A stretch of DNA of 64,000 nucleotides from Sporosarcina sp. ZBG7A (GTDB lineage Bacteria; Bacillota; Bacilli; Bacillales_A; Planococcaceae), in contig NZ_JWIB01000034.1 in the NCBI RefSeq assembly GCF_000813425.1, forward strand, positions 1 through 64,000. Direction: 5' to 3'. The position numbers and the translations under genes are program-made. This document shows positions 1-8,165 of this stretch, in pieces. Each line of letters opens with the position of its first letter. The first letter of the stretch is position 1. Below the pieces are notes generated by a model. The model ran no database searches, was not told the DNA's origin, and saw nothing but the letters and a program-made list of their open reading frames with translations.

Positions 1-1
1 T

Positions 2-343
2 GGTATGCAGGGACAAATCGTTGGTATGCAAGGACAAATCGATGGTATGCAAGGGCAATTCGATGGTATGCAGGGACAAATCGGTGGTATGCAAGGACAA
101 TTCGATGGTATGCAAGGGCAATTCGATGGTATGCAGGGACAAATCGGTGGTATGCAAGGGCAATTAAATCGTATTGAAAGTCGGCAAGATGCAATATACG
201 AACAGACTGGACAGTTAACGGTATTCCGTCAAGAGACACTAGCTAAATTTGATGAAGTCGTCAAAAAAGAGGACATGCATTATTTTGAAGCCAAAGTGCT
301 GGAACATGACCGTGAATTATTTAACTTAAAGAAGCGGGCATAG
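2..343 (+). CDS. Heptad-repeat coiled-coil protein, 5' end outside window
   Basis: The reading frame is open at the left edge, so the gene probably begins upstream; the first ATG seen is at 5. The visible product starts with eight back-to-back seven-residue units of the type MQGQ(I/F)(D/G/V)G, then a charged helical tail rich in E, K and R that ends in KKRA. Heptads with regular hydrophobic positions fit a coiled coil. Similar short 'MQGQ' proteins in Bacillales carry no firm function. I cannot assign one here. The stop is followed by about 110 bases before the next gene. Confidence 0.6.
   Translation, partial: GMQGQIVGMQGQIDGMQGQFDGMQGQIGGMQGQFDGMQGQFDGMQGQIGGMQGQLNRIESRQDAIYEQTGQLTVFRQETLAKFDEVVKKEDMHYFEAKVLEHDRELFNLKKRA
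5..172 (+). repeat. Eight tandem 21-bp repeats (in-frame heptads)
   Basis: Each unit is close to GGTATGCAGGGACAAATCG with the variable codons I/F and D/G/V near its end. Units differ by only a few bases, so copy number could change by slippage without breaking the frame. The array may continue left of the window. Confidence 0.9.
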
Positions 344-453
344 CTGACTCCCCTATTACAGCTTGGATAAGCCCGCCACACCACTCCTTTATTTCTCAAC
401 GATGTATGAATTCCCTTTTTCCCAGGCATCTTACCTATAGGAGGTGAGCCTGC

Positions 454-669
454 ATGGGAAACAAAAACAACCCAAAAACGATGAACGAACGGACGCACAA
501 CCCGTTTGATACGTATCAAAACAAAGACCTAGATGCGAGTAGCAGTAACAGCAACAATCCACTAGATAACGCAGATACGGAATTTGCTCCTGAATTTGAT
601 GCGAAAGTGAAGAACAAGAATAATAAGACCAATCACGACAAGAATCAGCAATCGAATAAAAAGAAGTAA
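454..669 (+). CDS. Small hydrophilic Asn/Lys-rich protein
   Basis: A 71-residue protein preceded by a strong TAGGAGGTGA site, which sets the ATG start. It is highly polar, rich in Asn, Asp, Lys and Ser, has no membrane segment and no cysteine, and ends in a basic KKK tail. It is followed at once by a good terminator, so it is a single-gene unit. Composition resembles small spore or stress proteins of Bacillales, but I recognise no specific family and make no functional claim. Confidence 0.6.
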   Translation: MGNKNNPKTMNERTHNPFDTYQNKDLDASSSNSNNPLDNADTEFAPEFDAKVKNKNNKTNHDKNQQSNKKK

Positions 670-673
670 ATTT

Positions 674-711
674 AAAAGCCGCATATCTCTTCAAAGAGAA
701 ATGCGGCTTTT
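674..711 (+). terminator. Intrinsic terminator
   Basis: AAAAGCCGCAT pairs with ATGCGGCTTTT around a short inner stem and a small loop, five bases after the stop of the small hydrophilic gene. Flanking A and T runs let it work in both directions, so it may also end the broken sigma locus on the other strand. Confidence 0.8.
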
Positions 712-715
712 GCGT

Positions 716-936
716 TCACTTCACTTCGACTCTCACATTTCCTCCGATGTATGTGGGATACGCATTCAGTTCGAGACGAATCGGATTGGTATAGGTAGTG
801 TTTCGAGTGCATCGTGATCACTTTTCAAAAACGCGAGTGCTGTTCTCAGCAAATCCTCTTTATGCTTTTGCAACAATGCTAAAAATGTGGCTTCATCACC
901 AGCAATCGCTTTTCGACTAATTTCCAAATCATCCAC
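716..936 (-). pseudogene. Scar: ECF sigma factor head joined to DUF4179 anti-sigma tail
   Basis: A GTG start at 934-936 sits behind AGGTGG and opens a typical SigV-like sigma head (region 2: ISRKAIAGDEATF ... LLRTALAFLKSDHDALE). Normal sigma sequence stops there. In the next frame, at about 716-800, the strand reads TNPIRLELNAYPTYIGGNV then RVEVK and a stop. This looks like the conserved C-terminus of DUF4179 anti-sigma proteins. The simplest reading is a deletion of about 1.5 kb that removed most of a sigma/anti-sigma operon and joined its ends out of frame. The head is seen directly; the tail assignment is from memory of the family. Confidence 0.6.
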
Positions 937-1038
937 GTCACTACCACCTCGTTCCTGCTCTTTGTTATTCATTAGACTCTGCTGCATGGAAATAGTTCAT
1001 GGTGAAAATTAATTTTTCAAAACCCTCTTAACGCACAT

Positions 1039-1073
1039 AAAAAAAACACTGAACCCCACGGACAGTTCAGTGC
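1039..1073 (-). terminator. Intrinsic terminator of the DUF1801 gene
   Basis: CACTGAAC pairs with GTTCAGTG around a ten-base loop; the A run on the + strand is a U run on the transcribed minus strand. It lies just after the stop of the DUF1801 gene. Confidence 0.8.
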
Positions 1074-1081
1074 CTTTCCCA

Positions 1082-1537
1082 TTATTTCTTCCATGCCGTT
1101 TCATAGTGCGCAATGTAATCATCAACTGTAATTTTTCTACATAACTCTGCTATCAATTCATAAGGGATAGTTTCCATCTTTTTAAATCGAATACAGCTTT
1201 TCCCCATATCTAATTTCGTTTTCACATACTTCGGATATTCTGCGACAAACCAATCATGGACTGGAGGGAAGGCATAAATCCCCATATGATAAACGCCGAT
1301 GAAATTTTTCTGAGAGCCGATGCTTAGAAATGGAAGGGGTTCTGTCGGATTACAGTGATAGCCATCCGGATAAATACTATGTGGGATTACATAACCGATC
1401 ATGCCATAAGAAAGAGTTTCTTCAAATCCTGCTGGCAAATTTTCTTTAATGATGTGACGGAGCTTTTCAATGGCTTGCTGTCTGTCTTCAGGAAGCTGCT
1501 GAACGTACTCTTCAATTGTACCCGCTTCAATTCTCAT
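1082..1537 (-). CDS. DUF1801 (YdhG-like) domain protein
   Basis: A 151-residue protein of the DUF1801 family (iron-chaperone-like fold of the YdhG/YdeI type). Recognisable blocks are the N-terminal TIEEYVQQLPEDRQQAIEKL, the central ETLSYGMIGY, and LDMGKSCIRFKK near the C-terminus. I chose the ATG at 1537 because GAGG lies six bases upstream; longer versions starting up to 1591 lack a ribosome site. The family is soluble and widespread, and its role is not settled. It has its own terminator and seems monocistronic. Confidence 0.8.
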   Translation of the reverse strand: MRIEAGTIEEYVQQLPEDRQQAIEKLRHIIKENLPAGFEETLSYGMIGYVIPHSIYPDGYHCNPTEPLPFLSIGSQKNFIGVYHMGIYAFPPVHDWFVAEYPKYVKTKLDMGKSCIRFKKMETIPYELIAELCRKITVDDYIAHYETAWKK

Positions 1538-1697
1538 AGCGATCCTCATTTCTTTTTCTAATTGTTTATAGCTACTGTACCATATCTTCATTAAGTTTTT
1601 CAGCCTTGCATTTTAGTTGAAATTAATAAAATGTGAATCTTTCTACACCCCTCTGTAGTACAGTAGAGAGTAGAGTTTTACAGAGAGGAGTTTTCCA

Positions 1698-2324
1698 TTG
1701 AAACCGTTTTTATCCATTTGGGCTCGTCCTACAGAAACAATCCAGTACGTACTCGATCATAAGACATTATCGTATAGCTATCTCATCCTAGTTATGGCTG
1801 CACTTGCGATTGCACCGCTCACCATCACGCAAATGCTTTTCATTAAAGAGATTCCTCTTTTAGTAATCCTGCCTATCGCGTTTTTCGGTTTGTTTATCCT
1901 CACTACTGCTGGTTGGTTTTTAAATAGTGCTCTCTATACGTGGATTGGCAAGTGGCTAGGAGGCACAGGGTCTTATAAAAAAATGCTAGCGGTTGTTCCC
2001 TTAGGTTCACTAACAGCGATTTACATTCTACCTTTCTCCTGGGCCATGATGTTTGCTTTAATCATACTCAGATACGTAGATTCAGATGCAGCTGCTACCG
2101 TGTTTGTAATCCTTTTCGCATTGTCACCGATTCTATTTTTAGGATTAATGGGACTATCTGTATATGGGACAGTGATCATGTCAAAAGCAATTGGGATTGT
2201 CCACAACTTTTCTGCATGGAAAGGATTCGGAACGATTGGAATCCTTATGGGCATCGCTTTCGCACTGAGTTTCGTCGGATGGATCAGCTTGTTTTTCATC
2301 ATCTTTATGTTAGCCTCCATATAA
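1698..2324 (+). CDS. Yip1-family integral membrane protein
   Basis: Starts at TTG 1698 behind AGAGGAG. The first residues MKPFLSIWARPTETIQYVLD match the entry motif of bacterial Yip1-domain proteins (W-x-R-P followed by a helix). About five hydrophobic segments follow (roughly residues 25-45, 55-80, 95-130, 135-165 and 175-205). Family members are membrane proteins of unknown precise role; some are linked to membrane traffic-like or stress functions. It stands alone between a promoter-sized gap and a hairpin. Confidence 0.75.
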   Translation: MKPFLSIWARPTETIQYVLDHKTLSYSYLILVMAALAIAPLTITQMLFIKEIPLLVILPIAFFGLFILTTAGWFLNSALYTWIGKWLGGTGSYKKMLAVVPLGSLTAIYILPFSWAMMFALIILRYVDSDAAATVFVILFALSPILFLGLMGLSVYGTVIMSKAIGIVHNFSAWKGFGTIGILMGIAFALSFVGWISLFFIIFMLASI

Positions 2325-2331
2325 CGAAAGA

Positions 2332-2363
2332 TAAGCATCTGTTATTCGTTCAACAGATGCTTA
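2332..2363 (+). terminator. Twelve-base-pair hairpin after the Yip1 gene
   Basis: TAAGCATCTGTT pairs perfectly with AACAGATGCTTA around an eight-base loop, eight bases after the stop. There is no strong U run after it, so termination is likely but not certain. Confidence 0.6.
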
Positions 2364-2582
2364 CATTATGTATTCAGTCCCCGAGCCCACCCTCGCAAGC
2401 GCTGTAAATTAGTGCATGGTAGTTACATTGACAATCTATTTGTACAGGTGTCACAGTACTGGGCATTATTTGTAGACGGTTATCACCCGCAAAGCAGACC
2501 CCACTGCTTATCGTTAATCCAACTATCCCTGTTGGCGGGTTTGCACTCACCTTTACACCATCTTGCTACCGACTGTTATGCG

Positions 2583-3041
2583 TTATTCTAGTAAATCAAT
2601 ATTCCAGTTCATCCCTTGAATCTTTGTATCCATTTCCCGATATGCTTTTGATAATTGATCCACTTGTTTTTGAATCGACTTCACATCTACTGTGCTGACG
2701 ATTCGGATTTCTGATTGGCTATATCGACCAACTTGTTGGGATGCTTCATCCACTACTTTCGTCAGTAGCGATCGCTGATCGAACAACTGATCACGCTCCG
2801 TTAACGCATCCGCGAGTGTTCGTCCCTCGTCAAACTTCATCTCACAGTTCGTTCGGTTAATTTTTTTGATTAATGATGTAAGCTCTTGACGGATATTAGC
2901 AAGTTCCGAAAGCATCTCATTTGGATCTTCCGAAGGCTCATCACCTTCTTGGATTTTCAAGTTCATATGAATTCGTTTTTTCAATTGTTCTATGCGTTTT
3001 TGGTAATCTGCCCTCGCTATTAAAGCTTCTGCTAATTTCAT
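2583..3041 (-). CDS. DIP1984/septicolysin-like coiled-coil protein
   Basis: A 152-residue protein that starts behind AGGAGGATCATCTT. It matches the DIP1984 family (DUF6847), once called septicolysin: MKLAEALIARADYQKRIEQL at the start, an R-T-N-C-E motif in the middle and a C-terminal NWNIDLLE. Predicted to be mostly helical and coiled, cytoplasmic, with no signal peptide. Family function is unknown; the lysin name comes from an old annotation and should not be taken as activity. Neighbours give no clue. Confidence 0.85.
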   Translation of the reverse strand: MKLAEALIARADYQKRIEQLKKRIHMNLKIQEGDEPSEDPNEMLSELANIRQELTSLIKKINRTNCEMKFDEGRTLADALTERDQLFDQRSLLTKVVDEASQQVGRYSQSEIRIVSTVDVKSIQKQVDQLSKAYREMDTKIQGMNWNIDLLE

Positions 3042-3121
3042 AAGATGATCCTCCTCTAGCCAGCCTGTATATTATTGTTATTCTGCGTTCATTGGACTAT
3101 CCCTCTTTTTAGAACAACACT

Positions 3122-3571
3122 TTAGCTAACTCTTATCTTTGAGTCGTTTCGACTAACAAATCTGACGATCATTCCTGCCACAATCAGGCTGAACACCAAA
3201 TGACTCAATGTCCAGTAGAACCATGCCAGGCCATCATCCGCGGCGGGTGGCTGATCGGTAAGCAGCGTCAAGAAATATAAAATACCGCTCCCTACCGTAT
3301 AGACCGCAACATATGGCCACATTTTATATTGCCATCTGAACAACATCAATATGTAAAATAATCCGATGACACTAACAATACAAAAAACGAAATGAAAGAC
3401 AATACCAAACCAGGAACTGTCCTGCCAAATATGGATGATTGGAAAGTAATCCACATTATACAGCAGGAAATACGCTTCATTTCCTGTTAGTGTATAGACC
3501 AACTGCATCAGTGCAGCTAAAACTGCGCCACTTGTTATTCCAATTCCAATCAGTTGCAAGAACTGCTTCAT
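3122..3571 (-). CDS. Four-helix membrane protein of unknown function
   Basis: The start at 3571 is chosen because TAGGAGG lies seven bases before it; a longer frame from 3601 has no such site. The 149-residue product has four clear hydrophobic segments (about residues 5-25, 50-75, 80-100 and 120-142) and a conserved-looking NVDYFPIIHIW stretch between the first two. It recalls the YagU/DUF1440 type of small membrane protein, but I cannot confirm that. No enzyme motif is visible. Confidence 0.6.
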   Translation of the reverse strand: MKQFLQLIGIGITSGAVLAALMQLVYTLTGNEAYFLLYNVDYFPIIHIWQDSSWFGIVFHFVFCIVSVIGLFYILMLFRWQYKMWPYVAVYTVGSGILYFLTLLTDQPPAADDGLAWFYWTLSHLVFSLIVAGMIVRFVSRNDSKIRVS

Positions 3572-3743
3572 CTGCTTTCCTCCTATCCCTTTCTTGTTCA
3601 TCCTCTATTCCCTTTTCACTGGTATGAGTAAACAGTGACCGCCGCTCTTTTTCATACCTCATCCTGCTTTTTCCTAAAAAGTACAAACTCGAAATCCCTC
3701 GAGTCTTAAATATTGTTTTTTTAAGGTTTGTCCCCTTTTTTGC

Positions 3744-3783
3744 GAATAAAAAAACGTATCCATCCAATGGGGATGAATACGGA
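3744..3783 (-). terminator. Intrinsic terminator of the sigma operon
   Basis: Read on the minus strand, CGTATTCATCC pairs with GGATGGATACG and runs into seven U. It lies just after the stop of the zinc-ribbon protein gene at 3796. Confidence 0.8.
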
Positions 3784-3795
3784 TTTGTTAGTTGT

Positions 3796-4452
3796 TCACC
3801 ACAGCGGTTCATTCATAGGATCATCCAACTGCAACTCTACGTAGTATGGTACCAAGCGAATGATAAATATCGCTAAACATACTAGGTAGATAAACGTTCC
3901 ATAAATACCATGTTCAAATACGTTGGCCGTAATAATCATCAGTGGTATAAGAAGTTGGAATGAGCTCGTTTTCTTCATAGACTTCCGTGTTTGATAATTT
4001 TCCATGCCACAGTTCGGGCACTTAGTTTTTTCATTTCTAAATGCTTTTTTCAGCGCTAACTTATGAGTCCATTTGGTTCCGCAATTTGCGCAAGTTGGCA
4101 ACGCTCTTCCCTGTTTTCGAATGCTCCGTTTAAACAAGCCATAGATTATTAAAAATAGAACCCCCAGCAATACGGTTTTCACCGAATCGTATGAAAGCAA
4201 ATCCAGAATAGTTAGTGTCCCTCCGCCCTCTGATTGCGTGACTCTTGTAGGATTCACCATACTTCTGGAGATAAATACCAAAGTCAATGATAACAACACA
4301 AATGCGGAGAACACCATCCGATATGTCCATATTGGACCAAGTGTTTTAGGCTCCCGACTTTTTTTGACAGTATGAATTAGCTCTTGTTTTCGTTTGTCAT
4401 CGAAGGTGATTTTTTGCAACTCCGCATTCAACTGATCTTTAATCGAATCCAT
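3796..4452 (-). CDS. Membrane zinc-ribbon protein, likely partner (anti-sigma) of the ECF sigma
   Basis: A 218-residue protein whose gene overlaps the upstream sigma gene by 14 bases, the usual layout for an anti-sigma factor. The N-terminus (about 1-35) is helical and charged, like soluble anti-sigma heads. Two membrane segments follow at about 47-65 and 88-108. Then comes a zinc ribbon, CANCG ... CPNCG, with 20 residues between the pairs, and two more hydrophobic segments. The C-terminal two thirds match the cxxc_20_cxxc membrane zinc-finger family (TIGR04104). The anti-sigma role is inferred from gene order. Cysteines in the ribbon could sense metal or redox state. Confidence 0.65.
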   Translation of the reverse strand: MDSIKDQLNAELQKITFDDKRKQELIHTVKKSREPKTLGPIWTYRMVFSAFVLLSLTLVFISRSMVNPTRVTQSEGGGTLTILDLLSYDSVKTVLLGVLFLIIYGLFKRSIRKQGRALPTCANCGTKWTHKLALKKAFRNEKTKCPNCGMENYQTRKSMKKTSSFQLLIPLMIITANVFEHGIYGTFIYLVCLAIFIIRLVPYYVELQLDDPMNEPLW

Positions 4453-4948
4453 GAGAAAATCCCTCCTGTTCTTCTAAACGTTCTTTCAATTGGACGCGGG
4501 CACGTTGAAGTCGAGTCCGTACTGTGGCTTCAGGGCAACTTAAAATATTTGCAATGTCTACTGTTGAGGATTCTTTGTAATAGTACAAAACCAACACCTC
4601 ACGATAGATCAGTTTCATGGATAACAGTGCGGTTAACACAGACTCTGTAGTCTCCTGTTCAATCATGTATCCTTCTGGTGTGCCCTTCGCTTTCGTCCCA
4701 ATAATCTTTTCTTTCAATAGAATACGTTTATGTGTCCAACTTCTTAAATAATCATGACTTCTGTTCACAGTCATCTTAATCAAGTAGGTTTTCAAAGAAC
4801 TCTCTTCCCTAAATTGGTCTGACCGTTGGTAGTACCGAATGAGTACATCTTGTACTATATCTTCTGCGGTACTTTGATTTTTGACATAGACATAAGCGAC
4901 TCGAAGTAAATAATCGCCGTAGTCGTCCATCACTTTTTCGATATCCAC
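4439..4948 (-). CDS. ECF-type RNA polymerase sigma factor
   Basis: Contains sigma-70 region 2 (YGDYLLRVAYVYVKNQSTAED followed by IVQDV) and region 4 (STVDIANILSCPEATVRTRL, QRARVQLKERL), the two-domain build of ECF sigma factors. It directs RNA polymerase to a small regulon that cannot be named here. I prefer the GTG start at 4948, behind AGGTGG. ATG starts at 4993 and 5038 lack ribosome sites, and the 5038 one lies inside the upstream gene's terminator. The overlapping downstream gene is its probable anti-sigma partner. Confidence 0.85.
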   Translation of the reverse strand: MDIEKVMDDYGDYLLRVAYVYVKNQSTAEDIVQDVLIRYYQRSDQFREESSLKTYLIKMTVNRSHDYLRSWTHKRILLKEKIIGTKAKGTPEGYMIEQETTESVLTALLSMKLIYREVLVLYYYKESSTVDIANILSCPEATVRTRLQRARVQLKERLEEQEGFSHGFD

Positions 4949-5014
4949 TTCTGCCACCACCTGCCTTTTGTCTATAGACGTACGCCACTTCATATCCGAT
5001 TCATTTTCTGCAAA

Positions 5015-5050
5015 ATAAAAAAACTGCAGCACCCCCACAGGATGCTACAG
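5015..5050 (-). terminator. Intrinsic terminator of the small secreted protein gene
   Basis: On the minus strand CTGTAGCATC pairs imperfectly with GGGTGCTGCAG and runs into seven U. It follows the stop at 5060 and overlaps the earliest possible ATG of the sigma gene, which argues against that start. Confidence 0.7.
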
Positions 5051-5059
5051 ACTATATTA

Positions 5060-5305
5060 TTAAGAACAAGAAGCAACTGCCATATTGTTATCCCGTTCCT
5101 GAATTAGAATATTCTTTTGTGCATCCAGTTTAAACTCGATGCCTCTATCGTCCAGACAATTTATTAAATAGTCTCTGGACGTTTCACTCATGTTTTCATG
5201 GTTTCCATAGATGATAATTTCGCTTGACTCATCTGCACGCGCCCCTAAAGACATCAGTGTCACTAGAGTGACCAAAGGAATAATAAATAACTCCTTCTTT
5301 TTCAT
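5060..5305 (-). CDS. Small secreted protein with signal peptide
   Basis: An 81-residue product starting behind AAAGGAG. The first 24 residues form a standard signal peptide (KKKELFIIPLVTLVTLMSLG, then ARA before the likely cut). The mature part is acidic and has two cysteines (NCLDD and the ASCS tail), which could form one disulfide. I recognise no family. It sits directly upstream of the ECF sigma gene but has its own terminator. Confidence 0.6.
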   Translation of the reverse strand: MKKKELFIIPLVTLVTLMSLGARADESSEIIIYGNHENMSETSRDYLINCLDDRGIEFKLDAQKNILIQERDNNMAVASCS

Positions 5306-5572
5306 ATCGTTCTTCTCCTTTCACTAGTTTTCACTGACTCTTCTAGTATTATATTGCAGAGCACATTCTACTAATTTAAGTATACGGACAAACTAGATTT
5401 ATAGCTATCTAAATTTGAGCATTTTTTACATATTTCGTGTTTATAAAATATTTATGGGACACGCTCTCGCAGGGTATTATTATTAGCTTGATACCACTTG
5501 AATGGTCATGATTTCAATCGACTGATACATTACGCACATTCCTGATCCACGAGAACAATTACTTATAGCCAA
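5306..5572. other. AT-rich gap with no recognised gene
   Basis: About 270 bases between the small secreted protein gene and the metE terminator. I see no frame with a ribosome site, no hairpin of note, and only the probable promoter of the secreted protein gene near its left end. Confidence 0.5.
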
Positions 5573-5609
5573 AAGAAAAGCGCGAATGGGTCCCATTCAC
5601 GCTTTTCTT
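5573..5609. terminator. Bidirectional terminator after metE
   Basis: AAAAGCGCGAATGGG pairs with CCCATTCACGCTTTT with one mismatch and a very small loop. The run of T/A on each side suits both strands. It ends metE transcription on the minus strand. Confidence 0.8.
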
Positions 5610-5622
5610 AAAGAGATTTATA

Positions 5623-7917
5623 TTATTTTTGCAGGACTTCTAAGCTCTCTCGCATTTTGTTCGTGGCTGCCACCATATTTTTTAGTGCTGCAACCGTTTC
5701 TTCTTGCTTTCTTGTTTTCAATCCACAATCGGGATTGATCCAGAATTGAGTAGGTTCCAGAACGCTAAGTCCTTGTTCGATGACATCGACCATTTCCTGC
5801 ACTTCTGGTACTCGCGGACTGTGGATATCATAGACGCCAAGACCAATCCCTTTGTCATAGGAGAAGTCATTGAAAGCGGACACTAGATCTCCGTGAGACC
5901 GTGACGTTTCAATAGAGATCACGTCTGCATCCAATCCGCTGATGGAATCGATGAAGTCGTTAAACTCGCAATAACACATATGTGTATGGATTTGAGTCGT
6001 ATCCTCTACTGAACCGGTTGCGACTCTAAACGCAGTGATTGCCCAATCTAAGTAGTCATTCCATGCAGATTTCTTCAGTGGCAGCCCTTCACGTAGTGCG
6101 GGTTCGTCTACTTGAATGATTGGAATTCCAGCTGTTTCTAATGCTTCGATTTCTTCACGTAATGCGAGAGCAATCTGATATGTGACGTCTTTACGAGAAA
6201 TGTCATCCCGGACAAATGACCAATTCAGGATCGTCACTGGACCTGTCAGCATCCCTTTCATCGGCTTATCTGTCAGTGATGCAGCATAGACAGACGCTTC
6301 CACTGTTATCGGATTCAGGAATGTTACATCACCATAGATAATTGGTGGTTTAACACAACGTGATCCATAAGAAACAACCCATGCTTTTTCAGTGAATACA
6401 AAACCGCCTAGTTTCTCTCCGAAGTATTCCACCATATCCGTCCGCTCGAATTCCCCGTGGACAAATACGTCCAAACCGATTTCTTCTTGAATTTCAATCC
6501 ACTTCGCGATTTCACTGTGCACGAACTTTTCGTATTGTTCGTCCGTCGATTCGCCCTTACGCCATTTGTTGCGCGTACTGCGAACTTCCGGAGTTTGTGG
6601 AAAACTACCAATTGTTGTTGTGGGTAACAGCGGTAATCCTAACGCTTGTTGTTGTTTCTCGCGTCGTTCGGGTGCTGCTGATTTGCGCTTACTGTCTTGC
6701 ACGCTAATGTTATCCACTGCTAGACGCAGTTCAGGATGATTACGTGCTGGCAATGCTGCAAGCTTTTCACGGGCAGTTGCACTTTCAGCAATTGGCCCTG
6801 AAATAGATTGCTTTCCTTCACGTACTCCTTTTACAAGCGTCGTTACTTCCTCGAGTTTTTCATCCGCGAACGCTAGCGCATCTTTGATCGCCGAGTCTAA
6901 TTTCACTTCCGATTTCAACGTAACCGGTACATGGAGCAGACTGCTAGAAGGCTGAATCCATACGCGGTCTTCCGAAACAGACTCAAGAAGTTCATCCACA
7001 AGTTCAGTTTTCGCTTGCAAGTCAGCACGCCAAATATTGCGACCATCGATTACGCCTGCAGCGAGGACCTTATCTTCAGGGAAACTATGCGCTTTCAATT
7101 GCGCTAGGTTCTTCTCTTTTCCTGCTACAAAATCTAAGCCAATTCCTGCCACTGGCAACGCAACAACGTCTTCATAATGTTCGACAGCGTCAAAGTAAGT
7201 TTGTACAAGAACATTCAATTCTGGTACTTCAATGTTTAGTTGTTTATAGATTTCCGTCACTGCTTGCATTTCATCTTTTGTAATTGATGTAGATAAAATC
7301 GGTTCTTCCAGCTGCACCCACTTCGCTCCCGCTTCAGATAACTCACGGAGAACTTGCGTGTATAGTGATATCAACTGAAGTAAGAACGCTGGGACGTCCT
7401 TTTCCGCGTATCCCTTTGAAAGCTTCATGAACGTATACGGTCCAATCAAGACAGGTTTTCCGTCTATCCCTAACTTTTCTTTCGCTTCCAAGTACGCCGT
7501 CATTGGCTTATTCTCTGTCAATTTCAGTTTTCGGGTGCCATATTCCGGAACGATGTAATGATAGTTGGCGTTAAACCATTTCGTCATTTCTGACGCAACT
7601 GCATCGTCATTTCCTCGTGCCATTGAGAAATACGTGGATAGCCGAACGTCCTCGCCATCCCATTCGTAACGCTCAGGAATCATCCCGAACATGACTGCTG
7701 TATCGAGCATTCTGTCATACAATGTAAACTCCCCAACTGGGATGAGAGCAATTCCTGCATCTTTTTGCTTTTGTAAACGTTCCAACCGAATCTTCTCTAC
7801 TGTTTCAAGGAATTCTGGCTCTTCAATCTTTCCTCCCCAAAACGCTTCAAGTGCTCGTTTCCATTCGCGATTTTCTCCGATATACGGATACCCGATCGAA
7901 CTGCTGATAATTGACAA
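5623..7917 (-). CDS. metE: Cobalamin-independent methionine synthase MetE
   Basis: Transfers the methyl group of 5-methyltetrahydropteroyltri-glutamate to homocysteine, the last step of methionine synthesis, without vitamin B12. The 764-residue length is normal for the family. The N-terminal half carries the duplicated barrel, and the C-terminal half holds the zinc and homocysteine site: THMCYCEFN (zinc His and Cys), IQVDEPALREG, and NPDCGLKTR with the last zinc Cys. I chose the TTG at 7917 behind GAGAGG; upstream residues would lie inside the riboswitch terminator. A cobalamin riboswitch precedes it, as expected for an enzyme that is not needed when B12 is available. Confidence 0.97.
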   Translation of the reverse strand: MSIISSSIGYPYIGENREWKRALEAFWGGKIEEPEFLETVEKIRLERLQKQKDAGIALIPVGEFTLYDRMLDTAVMFGMIPERYEWDGEDVRLSTYFSMARGNDDAVASEMTKWFNANYHYIVPEYGTRKLKLTENKPMTAYLEAKEKLGIDGKPVLIGPYTFMKLSKGYAEKDVPAFLLQLISLYTQVLRELSEAGAKWVQLEEPILSTSITKDEMQAVTEIYKQLNIEVPELNVLVQTYFDAVEHYEDVVALPVAGIGLDFVAGKEKNLAQLKAHSFPEDKVLAAGVIDGRNIWRADLQAKTELVDELLESVSEDRVWIQPSSSLLHVPVTLKSEVKLDSAIKDALAFADEKLEEVTTLVKGVREGKQSISGPIAESATAREKLAALPARNHPELRLAVDNISVQDSKRKSAAPERREKQQQALGLPLLPTTTIGSFPQTPEVRSTRNKWRKGESTDEQYEKFVHSEIAKWIEIQEEIGLDVFVHGEFERTDMVEYFGEKLGGFVFTEKAWVVSYGSRCVKPPIIYGDVTFLNPITVEASVYAASLTDKPMKGMLTGPVTILNWSFVRDDISRKDVTYQIALALREEIEALETAGIPIIQVDEPALREGLPLKKSAWNDYLDWAITAFRVATGSVEDTTQIHTHMCYCEFNDFIDSISGLDADVISIETSRSHGDLVSAFNDFSYDKGIGLGVYDIHSPRVPEVQEMVDVIEQGLSVLEPTQFWINPDCGLKTRKQEETVAALKNMVAATNKMRESLEVLQK

Positions 7918-7964
7918 ATGATTTCCTCTCCTCTTCTCATATGATAAGCCGTGTTTTTTTGTAC

Positions 7965-7995
7965 AAAAAAACACTTCTAACGAGGGTCAGAAATG
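7965..7995 (-). terminator. Riboswitch-controlled terminator before metE
   Basis: On the minus strand CATTTCTGA pairs with TTAGAAGTG (two G-U pairs) around CCCTCG and runs directly into seven U. It lies between the cobalamin aptamer and the metE start, so it is the probable off-state hairpin. The U run also forms half of a perfect palindrome at 7951-7974. Confidence 0.7.
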
Positions 7996-8009
7996 TGGAC
8001 GCAACATAA

Positions 8010-8165
8010 TAGGTTGCGCGTGCGCATTCTAACACTCCCTATCGACCGTAGGGGATAGCGTCATAGAAACTAGGCAGTTATCTGGCTTCAGCGAAAAGCT
8101 GTCACAGTGGCGGGACCGCGCCGGATTGTATTCACCGGCTTCACTTTTAAGATCTAGTCTAACTT
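8010..8165 (-). promoter_or_regulatory. Cobalamin riboswitch
   Basis: Read on the minus strand, positions 8144 down to 8101 give the conserved aptamer core: GAAGCCGGTGAATACAATCC, then GGCGCGGTCCCGCCACTGTG. The second part of the core (ending near GCCAGATAACTGCCT) and a terminal stem follow. This is the standard AdoCbl/MeCbl element. Placement before the B12-independent methionine synthase means high cobalamin should switch the gene off through the terminator at 7965-7995. Confidence 0.93.

Noticed and set aside
3477-3812. 111-codon frame on the minus strand between the membrane protein and the zinc-ribbon gene
   Set aside because: It overlaps the four-helix protein gene in another frame, runs through the terminator at 3744-3783 and has no ribosome site or protein-like composition.
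7951-7974. Perfect palindrome GTGTTTTTTTGTACAAAAAAACAC as an operator
   Set aside because: Half of it is the U run of the riboswitch terminator and the stem is almost all A-T, so a chance product of the terminator tail is more likely.
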